In this document: piece after piece, positions 8,852 through 17,455 of the stretch
Numbering within the stretch: position 1 is the first letter of the stretch
Layout: every line of letters begins with the position of its first letter
Source of the DNA: CAG-533 sp022779465
GTDB taxonomy: Bacteria; Bacillota_I; Bacilli_A; RF39; UBA660
Length of the DNA stretch: 64,000 bases
Direction of reading: 5' to 3'
NCBI GenBank assembly: GCA_022779465.1
Contig: JALFTB010000018.1
Span: 1 to 64,000, forward strand
Translations under genes and position numbers: made by a program
The notes under the pieces: generated by a model
What the model was told of the DNA's origin: nothing
The model's input: only the letters and a program-made list of their open reading frames with translations
Database searches by the model: none

Positions 8852-10591
8852 ATGGGTATTGTAAATGATTATATATCTAAGTTAATGAGTTTTATTAAAA
8901 ATGAAAAATATGATAAATCTAAACCATGGTTAAAATATTATGGTGATATGCCAGAACATTTAAGTTATTTTAGTGGTAGTTTGTATGATGCATTAAAGAT
9001 ATCTGCTCTTACTAATGAAAGAAGAATAGCTTATCGTTATTTTGGCTTAGAGGTATCTTATAGAAGTTTTTTAAAGAAAATTGATAGGATTGCTAGTGCT
9101 TTAAAACAATTTAATATCGTAGAAAATGAATGTGTAACTATGTGTTTACCTAATTCTCCAGAGAGTTTTGCACTTTTTTATGCGATAAATAAAATTGGAG
9201 CGATAGCTAATATTGTTCATCCATTATCTTCAACTGCTGATATTGAAAGAGCTTTAAGTGAAACTAATAGTGAAATATTATTTTGTGGGGATGTTTCTAT
9301 GCCTAAGGCTAGAGATATTAAAGTAAAACATTTTATAATGATTCCTACAAGTAATAGTTTTGGTAAAGTTATGCAATTAATGTACAGTATTAAAGCTGGA
9401 GATAATATGAAACTTGATGAAGGAATGCTTAGTTGGCATGATTTTCTAAGTAATGGTAACAGTGGAATTGATTGTTATGTTAAAAGAGGTTCTAATGATC
9501 CAGCTGCTATAATTTATAGTGGTGGTACAACTGGTAAACCTAAGGGAATTATTATTTCTAATGGTAATTTTAATGCAATGGCTTTACAGACTAAAACGGT
9601 TTGTAATGAAATTAAACCAGGTAATTCAGTATTATCGGCGTTGCCAATTTTCCATGTTTTTGGGTTAGCTTTATGTTGTCATACATGTTTATGTGCAGGA
9701 ATGACTTGTATTATTGTTCCTAAGATTAATACTAAAAAGATAAATAGTGAAATAAAGAAATATAAACCTAATGTTTATCCAGCAGTACCATCTTTACTTA
9801 AAATGAGTGTTGATGGTATGAAGCCTGGCAAAAATGCTTTAAAAGATATTAAGGTAGTTGTTGTTGGTGGAGATTATTTACCTCAAGACTTAAAGATTCA
9901 GTTTGAAAAGTTTTTAAGAGAATGTGGTAGTGATGCGGTTGTTAAATCAGGTTATGGATTAAGTGAAGCAACTGGATTTAGTTGTTGTACTGCTACTATG
10001 AATGAGAGTGATGTTATTAATGGTACTTTAGGTATTCCTAATCCAGATATGGATATTAGAATATTTGAACCAAATAGTGATGTTGAAAAAGAAACTGGTG
10101 AAATAGGTGAAATCTGTATTAATGGACCAACTATTATGATGGGGTATATTAATGAAGATGAAGAGACTGCTAAAACATTAGTAAATCATAGTGATGGTAA
10201 AATCTGGTTACATACTGGAGATTTAGGTTATAGAAATGAAGATGGATTATTATTCTATTCTTCTAGATTAAAGAGAATGATTATAACTAATGGTTATAAT
10301 GTATATCCAATTGAATTAGAAGAAATTATTTCTAAATGTGAGTGCGTATCTTCTTGTACAGTTGTAGGTATTCCTCATAAAACTAAAGGGCAAACTCCTA
10401 AAGCGGTTATTGTTTTAAAAGATGGTTATGAAGATACTTTAGAAACTAAAGCTAAAGTAAGAGCTTACTGTAAAGAACATTTAGCTGCTTATGCAGTTCC
10501 TAGTGAGATTGAATATCGTAAATCTGTGCCGGTTACAGCTATAGGTAAAGTAGCTTACCGAGAACTTGAGAAAAAGCATAAGAAAAAATAG
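8852..10591 (+). CDS. AMP-binding (ANL) family acyl-CoA ligase-like enzyme
   Basis: A 579-residue adenylate-forming enzyme. The P-loop YSGGTTGKPKG lies near residue 228, GYGLSEATG near 370, the LHTGDLG motif near 455, the hinge SSRLKRMIITNG near 473 and the C-terminal lysine in IGKVAYRELE. All core motifs for making an acyl-adenylate and then a thioester are present. The preference is likely a medium or long chain fatty acid, but no acyl carrier protein or fatty acid genes lie nearby, so the substrate is open. The AAGGAAGGA ribosome binding site at 8834-8842 selects the ATG at 8852 rather than an upstream frame start. A terminator overlaps the stop codon. Confidence 0.88.
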   Translation: MGIVNDYISKLMSFIKNEKYDKSKPWLKYYGDMPEHLSYFSGSLYDALKISALTNERRIAYRYFGLEVSYRSFLKKIDRIASALKQFNIVENECVTMCLPNSPESFALFYAINKIGAIANIVHPLSSTADIERALSETNSEILFCGDVSMPKARDIKVKHFIMIPTSNSFGKVMQLMYSIKAGDNMKLDEGMLSWHDFLSNGNSGIDCYVKRGSNDPAAIIYSGGTTGKPKGIIISNGNFNAMALQTKTVCNEIKPGNSVLSALPIFHVFGLALCCHTCLCAGMTCIIVPKINTKKINSEIKKYKPNVYPAVPSLLKMSVDGMKPGKNALKDIKVVVVGGDYLPQDLKIQFEKFLRECGSDAVVKSGYGLSEATGFSCCTATMNESDVINGTLGIPNPDMDIRIFEPNSDVEKETGEIGEICINGPTIMMGYINEDEETAKTLVNHSDGKIWLHTGDLGYRNEDGLLFYSSRLKRMIITNGYNVYPIELEEIISKCECVSSCTVVGIPHKTKGQTPKAVIVLKDGYEDTLETKAKVRAYCKEHLAAYAVPSEIEYRKSVPVTAIGKVAYRELEKKHKKK

Positions 10592-10619
10592 CAATATCTT
10601 TTGATATTGTTTTCTTTTG
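10591..10619 (+). terminator. Terminator after the AMP-binding enzyme gene
   Basis: CAATATC at 10592-10598 and GATATTG at 10603-10609 form a stem followed by TTTTCTTTT. Confidence 0.8.
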
Positions 10620-10657
10620 TGTTAAAATATGCTAAATGCAACTATAAGTTAACAAAA

Positions 10658-10711
10658 AACAACTAAAAATTGGTAGAATGCAACCAGTAGAAATTATATG
10701 ATTTAGTTGTT
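10658..10711 (+). repeat. Inverted repeat in the leader of the XRE regulator gene
   Basis: AACAACTAAA at 10658-10667 and its exact complement TTTAGTTGTT at 10702-10711 lie 34 bases apart, and the right arm touches the AGGAGGAGA ribosome binding site. A smaller palindrome AACTATAAGTT sits at 10640-10650. They could be an operator for the regulator encoded downstream or an RNA hairpin at its ribosome binding site. Confidence 0.5.
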
Positions 10712-10724
10712 AGGAGGAGATATT

Positions 10725-12104
10725 ATGAATTTATCTGACAATTTAAAAAGGATTAGAAAGGAAAATAATTTATCACAAGAACAACTTGCGGATAAACTAG
10801 GAGTGTCAAGACAATCTGTATCTAAATGGGAATCTGGACAAGCTTATCCAGAGATGGATAAAGTTTTACAATTATGTCAATTATTTAATTTAAATATTGA
10901 TGAGTTATTAAATCAGAATATTAAAGACGTTAATAATAAAAAACAAGCAAAGAATACTTTTAATAAATTTTTAGAAAGTGCTTTAGATTATCTTACAAGA
11001 GTATATAAAATGCTTAGTGCAATGACTTTTAGGCAAAGAGTAAAATGTTTTTTAGAAATGTTTATATTTGGCTTTTTTATTGTTTTATGTTTAATGTTAT
11101 TAGGTAGTTTCTTATCTTATATATATTATGGATTATTTGGATTCTTACCTTCATCTTTTTATTATGGTATACATAGAATATTATCTACTTTATATACATT
11201 AGCTATTAGCATTGTTACTATTATGATTTTACTTCATATATTTAAAATAAGATTTTTAGATTATTATGAAAAGTCAGTAATTGAAGAAAAAACAAGTGAA
11301 AAAGATGATAATGAGCAGGTTAAAGAAGAAAAGAAGTCTGAAAAGAAAAAAGATAATGTTAAAGAAACTAAAATTATTATTAGAGATCCAGAACATTCTG
11401 ATTTTAGATTATTTTCGGGATTAGCTAAGATTGTATTATTTTTTGTAGATTGTTTTGTAATATTTTGTGGATTTTGTTTTTGCACTATACTTATTGCTTT
11501 ATTAGCATGTTTAGTTATTAGTTTTTTAATAGCTAAATCAGGATTTGTATTTTGGGGAATCTTACTTATAATTCTTTCTTTAATTGCATGTGATATTATT
11601 ATATTGATTAAGATATATTCTTTCTTAAAAAATCGTAGAACTAAAGAAGGAATGTGTGCTTTAGTGTTTTTATTATCATTAGTATGTTGTGGTATTGGTT
11701 GTGGATTATTTTCTTTAGGAATGTCTAATTTTAAGAGCTATTCTAATTATAGTGATAAGACAACTTTTAGTACATTTAGTGAAACTGTTAAATATGATAA
11801 AGATTTAGTAATTCATAACTTTAATAAATATAATTTTGTTGAAAGTGATAATGATTCAATAGTTTTAGAGGTAGTAACTAATTACGGTAATACGGCGGAG
11901 TTAGAGGTTTATAAAAATACTATTGATTATCATGTTTATTATGGTGCTGATTTTAATTTCTTTGATGAAGTACGTATGGTAATTAATGATGTTAATAGAA
12001 ATAGATTAGTTGATTATAATTATAATAATTATACAATTTATACTAGTAAAGAAAATTATGAACAATTGATGAAGAATTATGAAGACTACTATTATTTTAG
12101 TTAA
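10725..12104 (+). CDS. Membrane-bound XRE family transcriptional regulator
   Basis: A 459-residue protein. Residues 3-62 are a clear Cro/CI helix-turn-helix (LSQEQLADKLGVSRQSVSKWESGQ). After it come two membrane segments near 108-135 and 148-165, a charged linker rich in E and K near 183-215, three or four more segments between 230 and 335, and a polar, probably extracellular, C-terminal domain of about 110 residues. Firmicutes often pair this DNA-binding domain with membrane sensor parts. The TAGGAGGAGA ribosome binding site lies 7-8 bases before the ATG at 10725. The inverted repeat in its leader suggests self-regulation. Confidence 0.85.
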   Translation: MNLSDNLKRIRKENNLSQEQLADKLGVSRQSVSKWESGQAYPEMDKVLQLCQLFNLNIDELLNQNIKDVNNKKQAKNTFNKFLESALDYLTRVYKMLSAMTFRQRVKCFLEMFIFGFFIVLCLMLLGSFLSYIYYGLFGFLPSSFYYGIHRILSTLYTLAISIVTIMILLHIFKIRFLDYYEKSVIEEKTSEKDDNEQVKEEKKSEKKKDNVKETKIIIRDPEHSDFRLFSGLAKIVLFFVDCFVIFCGFCFCTILIALLACLVISFLIAKSGFVFWGILLIILSLIACDIIILIKIYSFLKNRRTKEGMCALVFLLSLVCCGIGCGLFSLGMSNFKSYSNYSDKTTFSTFSETVKYDKDLVIHNFNKYNFVESDNDSIVLEVVTNYGNTAELEVYKNTIDYHVYYGADFNFFDEVRMVINDVNRNRLVDYNYNNYTIYTSKENYEQLMKNYEDYYYFS

Positions 12105-12148
12105 TAATAATTAAATTAAAGTTGCTTATAATATAATAAAGGTGTTTT

Positions 12149-12583
12149 ATGAAAAAATTTATTATATTGTTGATAGCAACTTTTTTGATTGGAGTTGTTC
12201 CATCTTTATTAACTGGTAGTAGTGTTGAAGGTTTAACTTTACCGGCTTTATATCCACCAAAAATAGTTTTTCCAATAGTGTGGACAATCTTATTTATATT
12301 AATGACAATAAGTATTTATTTAGCTACTAAGTATGATGATATGCCGTATATTGTTTATTTTATTCAGTTATTAATTAATGCATGTTGGACATTTATCTTT
12401 TTTGGATTAAAGATGAGATTGTTTGCCTTTATTTGGCTTTTAATATTATTAGTAATAGTTGGATATATGACTTATTCTTTCTTTAAATATAATAAAGTTT
12501 CAGGATATTTATTAATTCCTTATATTGTATGGTTATTAATAGCTGGATATTTAAATTTTGCAATATATTTATTAAATAAGTAA
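12149..12583 (+). CDS. tspO: TspO/MBR family tryptophan-rich sensory protein
   Basis: A 144-residue protein with five transmembrane helices, the normal length for bacterial TspO. Visible family features are LYPPKIVFPIVWTILF (loop 1 and the start of helix 2), NACWTFIFFGLK in helix 3, and IPYIVWLLIAGYLNFAIYLLN in helix 5. TspO binds porphyrins and related tetrapyrroles and can act in their breakdown or signalling. AAGGTG precedes the start. It is flanked by its own AT-rich promoter-like region and shows no obvious operon partner. Confidence 0.92.
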   Translation: MKKFIILLIATFLIGVVPSLLTGSSVEGLTLPALYPPKIVFPIVWTILFILMTISIYLATKYDDMPYIVYFIQLLINACWTFIFFGLKMRLFAFIWLLILLVIVGYMTYSFFKYNKVSGYLLIPYIVWLLIAGYLNFAIYLLNK

Positions 12584-12626
12584 ATAATTAATTATAAAAT
12601 GGTAATAATAATAACAGGTGTTAGAT

Positions 12627-12965
12627 GTGAAGAAGTACTGTGTTATATTACTATTTTTTTTATTTGTTTTAATTATATCTTTAAATAATAATAGTTATGC
12701 TTATGTTGATTGTAATAATTATATTATAGAACCTAAAGAGGTTAATACTTTAAATTTAAGTAAATATTTAAATAATATTAGATATAATGAATTAATTAGT
12801 TTTTGTTCGAATGAAAGATGTTATGAAGTTAGAGAAGGTAAAATTAAAGCTTCTATTAATAATTTTAATAATATTTATAATAAGACTTTAAGTAATGAAG
12901 AATATGAAGTGATTAGAGTTAAGGGATATCCGATAAGTAGAATAGTTATTAATAATTGTGAATAA
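12627..12965 (+). CDS. Secreted hypothetical protein
   Basis: A 112-residue protein with an N-terminal signal peptide (basic KK, hydrophobic core to about residue 18, likely cleavage after SYA). The mature part of about 85 residues has four cysteines, two of them in SFCSNERCYEV, which could form disulfides outside the cell. The frame extends to a GTG at 12618, but AGGTG at 12616-12620 lies six bases before the GTG at 12627, so I place the start there. Its last 17 bases overlap the 3' end of the convergent helicase gene. Family unknown. Confidence 0.65.
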   Translation: MKKYCVILLFFLFVLIISLNNNSYAYVDCNNYIIEPKEVNTLNLSKYLNNIRYNELISFCSNERCYEVREGKIKASINNFNNIYNKTLSNEEYEVIRVKGYPISRIVINNCE

Positions 12966-14307
12966 TTTCAATATCTTTTTTATTATCTTTAATTAATTCT
13001 TTTATAAATATACTTGGGTTGTTTTTAGGTACTAATAAATATATATAGTTTCTAGTTCTAGTTAAGGCGACATAAAATAGTCGTCTTTCTTCTTCATAAG
13101 GATATTCATTTTGATTAAGAATTTCAGATATTATTTGATGATCTTTAGTTTTAGTTGGCATTGAATGATTTGAGTTTTCTAAGTTTATTAAGATAACATT
13201 ATCTTCTTCTAATCCTTTAGATTTATGAATTGTTAGATATTTTATTTTATCTGATAAAGTGATATTCCAAGATAAAATATCTTTATTGTTACGTCCAAGT
13301 ATTAGGATATTAGTATCGATATTATTGATTAATTTGTTTATAACTTTTGATTTATTAACATAATAAATTATTTTTATAGGTTTATTTAAATCTTTGGGAC
13401 ATTTAGAATTTTTTAATAGTTGATTTTTATTTTTGGCGATAAAGTTATTGGATATTGTGATAAGGGTTTGACTATTTCGATAGTTATATTTTAATTTTAT
13501 TATTTTAAGGTTGTCTATATATTTATCTAAATGAATAAATACATTTAAATTACACCCACTAAATCGATATATTGATTGATAATCATCACCAACTGCAAAT
13601 ATGGTTCCGTTATTTTGATTTAAGATTGCTTTTATTAGGTTTAATCTTATTAGTGATGTATCTTGGAATTCATCAATCATAATAAATTTATATTTTGTTT
13701 TGACTTCGTTATTATTAATTTTATTTGTGGCCATGAGGATCATGTCGTTAAAATCTACATATCCAGAAGATTTTAATTCATTATTATATATTAGGTATAT
13801 TTCTAGAATAGTTAGGTAATAATCTTTTTTTATATATTTACTTTGTTTTACTAAATTTATTAGTTTATCAATATCGTTATTATTGCATTTATAGAGGTTT
13901 ATAAAGGTCATGATAAGTTTTTTTAGATTGTCTTTGGTATTTTCAAGTAAAAGTCTTTTTATTCTTATTTTGGCTTTAAAATGGTCTTTTAAATAAGAAT
14001 TAAAGTATTCATCTATAATATAACTTAGCATGTTATCTTTAGCTATTTTTAAATTGTCAGTATGTATTAAATCTAATGATAATTTATGGAAAGTTTTAAT
14101 ATCAATATTATAATTAATTTTTCTTTTTAAATCATTAACTGATTCATTAGTAAAAGAGATGATTAATAATTCATCTTCTTTGTAAATATTATTATCTAAT
14201 AAGTAGTTTATTTTATTAATAATTGTAAATGTTTTACCAGAACCAGCACCAGCAATAAGTAGGGTGTTAGATAGTGATAAAACAGCTTCTTGTTGTTCTT
14301 CATTCAT
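12949..14307 (-). CDS. Short UvrD/PcrA-like superfamily 1 helicase
   Basis: A 452-residue helicase with the Q-motif NEEQQEAV at the N-terminus, Walker A AGAGSGKT near 18-25, the Walker B-like DEFQDTS near 205, GDDYQSIYRFSG (motif III), LTIHKSKGLEEDNV (motif V) and ALTRTR (motif VI). UvrD and PcrA are usually 650-750 residues, so the 1B and 2B subdomains are strongly reduced. It probably acts in repair or in clearing replication forks. There is no recognisable ribosome binding site; the promoter geometry suggests a leaderless mRNA. It lies after addA but a terminator and its own promoter separate the two. Confidence 0.88.
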   Translation of the reverse strand: MNEEQQEAVLSLSNTLLIAGAGSGKTFTIINKINYLLDNNIYKEDELLIISFTNESVNDLKRKINYNIDIKTFHKLSLDLIHTDNLKIAKDNMLSYIIDEYFNSYLKDHFKAKIRIKRLLLENTKDNLKKLIMTFINLYKCNNNDIDKLINLVKQSKYIKKDYYLTILEIYLIYNNELKSSGYVDFNDMILMATNKINNNEVKTKYKFIMIDEFQDTSLIRLNLIKAILNQNNGTIFAVGDDYQSIYRFSGCNLNVFIHLDKYIDNLKIIKLKYNYRNSQTLITISNNFIAKNKNQLLKNSKCPKDLNKPIKIIYYVNKSKVINKLINNIDTNILILGRNNKDILSWNITLSDKIKYLTIHKSKGLEEDNVILINLENSNHSMPTKTKDHQIISEILNQNEYPYEEERRLFYVALTRTRNYIYLLVPKNNPSIFIKELIKDNKKDIEIIHNY

Positions 14308-14313
14308 AAGTAG

Positions 14314-14342
14314 AATATAGTATGTTTATAAATTTAAGTCAA
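14314..14342 (-). promoter_or_regulatory. Promoter of the short helicase gene
   Basis: Read on the minus strand, TTGACT (14342-14337) and TATATT (14319-14314) are separated by 17 bases. The ATG begins only seven bases after the -10 box, so the transcript would start at or next to it. Confidence 0.7.
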
Positions 14343-14369
14343 GAAAAAACAAGAAATTAATTCTTGTTT
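14343..14369 (-). terminator. Terminator of addBA
   Basis: On the minus strand AAACAAGAA and TTCTTGTTT form a nine-pair stem with a five-base loop and a T run. The stem includes the addA stop codon. Confidence 0.85.
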
Positions 14370-17300
14370 AAATCGATAAGTTCTTTGTTTAATAGTGAAT
14401 ATAAATAAATATAAGTTGGTTTATTATTTTTATTTTCAATATATTCTTTGTAACCGTTTAATTGTTTTAAGTAAGCGGGATCATTAGTATTCTTTAGTTT
14501 GTAATCTATGATGTCAATATGATCTGGGTATTCTAACATTAGATCAATGATACCAGTTTTAATTTGTTTATTATTTTCATAAATAAATTCATATTCGTGA
14601 TAAATATTTGCATCTTTAATGTTAGACATAATTTGATTGTTTAATAATCCTTGGGTTATTTCTTGTTCTTCATTGGTTAACAGAGAATAATCTGGATTTT
14701 TAAAATCTGTATTTTCCAGGATGTAGTGCATGTGAGTTCCATATTCCATGTTAGACACTTCTGTAGGTGTTATTAATTTATTTTCACTTTTAGAATAATG
14801 TTCTTCGTTAATAAGTTCGGAAATATATTCTTTTTCATTAACTATAATTTTATGGTTATCTTCAGTATCGATGTTAATGTTATTTTTTTGTGAATACTTA
14901 TAACCAATGTTTATTTCTGGTAAATCTATATTTTCAATATATTTATGTATATATGGATAAACTGATTCTAAAATATCTTTGTAAGAACGATAATTTATTC
15001 TAGTTAGGTAATCAATAATACCATTTTCATCAGTAGTACAATTATCGTTTTGAATTAAATTTGTAACCATAATCATTTTTTCTTTTGCCCTGGTTAAAGC
15101 AACATAGAACAATCTAATTCTTTCAGATATTTCATCTTTAATATAGGTTTCTTTGTTTAAGAAGTTGACAAAAGTACTTTTAAAGCCATTGTCATAATTT
15201 GGTAAAATTAATCCGAATTTTGTATTAAAGATAATTCTATTATTTAAATCCATTAAATTAAATTCTTTATGTAAACTTGGAAAATAACAAATTTTATATT
15301 CTAGTCCTTTTGATTTATGAATATTAGTAATTGTTACTGAATCGTTTTTATTTAATAGAGCTGGTATTTTAATACTTTCTTCGTCATTAATTAGAGAATC
15401 TAAATAATCATTTACTTCATAGATAGTCATATTAACCTTATTTAATTCTTTAAATTTATTAATTAAGTTATCTAGAATTATTGAACGGTAATTAAGATTA
15501 CCAGCAATAATCATTTTGTCATAAAATTTATAATCATAAATTATTTTTTTAATTATTTCTTCATTACTTAAACTATCCAAATTTTTTGAAATATTATAAG
15601 CAATTTCATATATTTCAGATTCATTAATTTTGTTTTGGCTGATTGTGTCATAAATAGTTTGATCATCTAATTGATAAAGATAACTTCTAGCAATACTTGC
15701 AAAACAGAATCTAGATGTTTCATTAAATTTGTTATTTTTTATGTTGATAATAAATTTAATTATATTATTTATTAGTGATGTTTCATCAGAAATCATGATA
15801 TTGTCATCTTTATAGATATTGATTGGAACATTAAGAAAGTCAAATATTTTTTTGTAGGTGTCAAATGCAGTTGTACGATCAATTAAAATACAGAAATCAC
15901 TATATTTGCATGGTCTTAAAGTTTTATCAAAAACTTCATAATTACTTGTTACTTTTTTCTTAATGTCATTAGCGATGATAAATGCTTCCATTTCTTCTTT
16001 AGTAAAATTAGGATCTGGCAAATAATTATATATTTCTAAATTATTATTATAGTTATTATTTCCTTCTTCAATAAAGGTATTATTACCAAAGATTAATTGA
16101 TGTTCTTTTATATAATTAGCATTACCAATATTATCATCCATAATATGATTAAATATTTGATTAATACTATCTAGTACTTCACCACGTGATCTGAAATTTT
16201 TATTTAAATCTATTTTAAAACCATTGTTTCCTTCTTTATATGCATCATATTTTATTTTGAAGATATCGGGATTAGCGTTTCTAAATCGATAAATTGATTG
16301 TTTAATATCACCAACCATATAAACATTATTGTTTTCAATGTATTTAATGAATTGTTCTTGAACATCACTAGTGTCTTGATATTCATCAATCATGATTTCT
16401 TTGTAATAATTTTTTAATTCATTTCTAATATCTTCATTTTTATCTAATATTTCAAGAGCAAATTTACTTATGTCATTAAATTCAAATACTTGATACTCAA
16501 ATTTATAAGCATTTACTTTTTGAGTTAATTTTAATAGTATTTCGATAATTACTTCAGCATATTCTTTGGTTTTTAATAAATCATCTTTTAATACTTGTTC
16601 ATGAAATTCAGTTAATGATTTTAAGTCTTTAATTATTTTAGATATTTGTTCTTTATAATATTTTGCTTTATCAGAAGCATTTCTTAAAGGTGATAATTTA
16701 AAATCTAAGTTGCTTCTTATTTCTTGATAATTAGAACTTTTAAGTAGTGGTTCTAAAGTTTTATAAATTTTGTCATAATAATCGCTGTCTACTTCAAAAG
16801 ATAAGTTTAGTAGTAGGTTCTTGATAGATTCAACTCTTTTTAAAAGGATATTTTCAAACTGATGGAAAAGATTATCTAAATTATTTTTATTATAGTATGA
16901 TTCTATATAATTATTTAAATAATCTTCTTTTTTAGTTATTAGATCAAAAGAATAGTCTAAATTTAAAATTGTTTTTTTGGTTTGTCTAGCATTTTTAGTT
17001 CCGAAGTCAGTAACGAACTTGATAAATTTTTCATTCTTTTGAGTAAATAATTCCTCAAATATTTCTTCAATAAAATCTTTCTTTTTCTTTTTAATGATAG
17101 ATGAATCAATTAATGTAATATCTGAATCTAAATTTAATAAATAGTGATATTTTTTTACTAGTGACAAGACATAGGCATCAAAGGTTGTAATATCAGCTGA
17201 ATCGGTGAGTTTAGCTTCATTTTTGATTTCTTCATCTTCTAGAATTGCTTTTTTAATTCTGGTTTTCATTTCCATAGCAGCATTATTAGTAAATGTTAGA

Positions 17301-17455
17301 ATTAGTAATTCATTGATGTGCATACCTTTTTTTAAATTGGTTATAACTCTTTGGGTTAAAACGGCGGTTTTACCAGAACCAGCACCGGCAGAAACAATGA
17401 TGTTGGTGTTTCCTTTAACGATTGCAAGCATTTGTTCTTCGGTCCATTTAGTCAT
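14357..17455 (-). CDS. addA: ATP-dependent helicase/nuclease subunit A
   Basis: A 1032-residue UvrD-type helicase fused to a RecB-family nuclease. It shows KWTEEQMLAI (Q motif), Walker A SAGAGSGKTA near 25, DEYQDTS, VGDIKQSIYRFRNA, TNIHKSKGLEY and VALTRAKEK, and a C-terminal nuclease centre with GIIDLMLEY followed by IDYKLK (Asp and DYK residues). With AddB it resects double-strand breaks for RecA loading. B. subtilis AddA is about 1230 residues, so this one is compact. AGGAGG lies eight bases before the ATG at 17455; a GTG at 17464 would sit almost on the ribosome binding site. It overlaps the end of addB by eight bases. Confidence 0.93.
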   Translation of the reverse strand: MTKWTEEQMLAIVKGNTNIIVSAGAGSGKTAVLTQRVITNLKKGMHINELLILTFTNNAAMEMKTRIKKAILEDEEIKNEAKLTDSADITTFDAYVLSLVKKYHYLLNLDSDITLIDSSIIKKKKKDFIEEIFEELFTQKNEKFIKFVTDFGTKNARQTKKTILNLDYSFDLITKKEDYLNNYIESYYNKNNLDNLFHQFENILLKRVESIKNLLLNLSFEVDSDYYDKIYKTLEPLLKSSNYQEIRSNLDFKLSPLRNASDKAKYYKEQISKIIKDLKSLTEFHEQVLKDDLLKTKEYAEVIIEILLKLTQKVNAYKFEYQVFEFNDISKFALEILDKNEDIRNELKNYYKEIMIDEYQDTSDVQEQFIKYIENNNVYMVGDIKQSIYRFRNANPDIFKIKYDAYKEGNNGFKIDLNKNFRSRGEVLDSINQIFNHIMDDNIGNANYIKEHQLIFGNNTFIEEGNNNYNNNLEIYNYLPDPNFTKEEMEAFIIANDIKKKVTSNYEVFDKTLRPCKYSDFCILIDRTTAFDTYKKIFDFLNVPINIYKDDNIMISDETSLINNIIKFIINIKNNKFNETSRFCFASIARSYLYQLDDQTIYDTISQNKINESEIYEIAYNISKNLDSLSNEEIIKKIIYDYKFYDKMIIAGNLNYRSIILDNLINKFKELNKVNMTIYEVNDYLDSLINDEESIKIPALLNKNDSVTITNIHKSKGLEYKICYFPSLHKEFNLMDLNNRIIFNTKFGLILPNYDNGFKSTFVNFLNKETYIKDEISERIRLFYVALTRAKEKMIMVTNLIQNDNCTTDENGIIDYLTRINYRSYKDILESVYPYIHKYIENIDLPEINIGYKYSQKNNINIDTEDNHKIIVNEKEYISELINEEHYSKSENKLITPTEVSNMEYGTHMHYILENTDFKNPDYSLLTNEEQEITQGLLNNQIMSNIKDANIYHEYEFIYENNKQIKTGIIDLMLEYPDHIDIIDYKLKNTNDPAYLKQLNGYKEYIENKNNKPTYIYLYSLLNKELIDLNKN

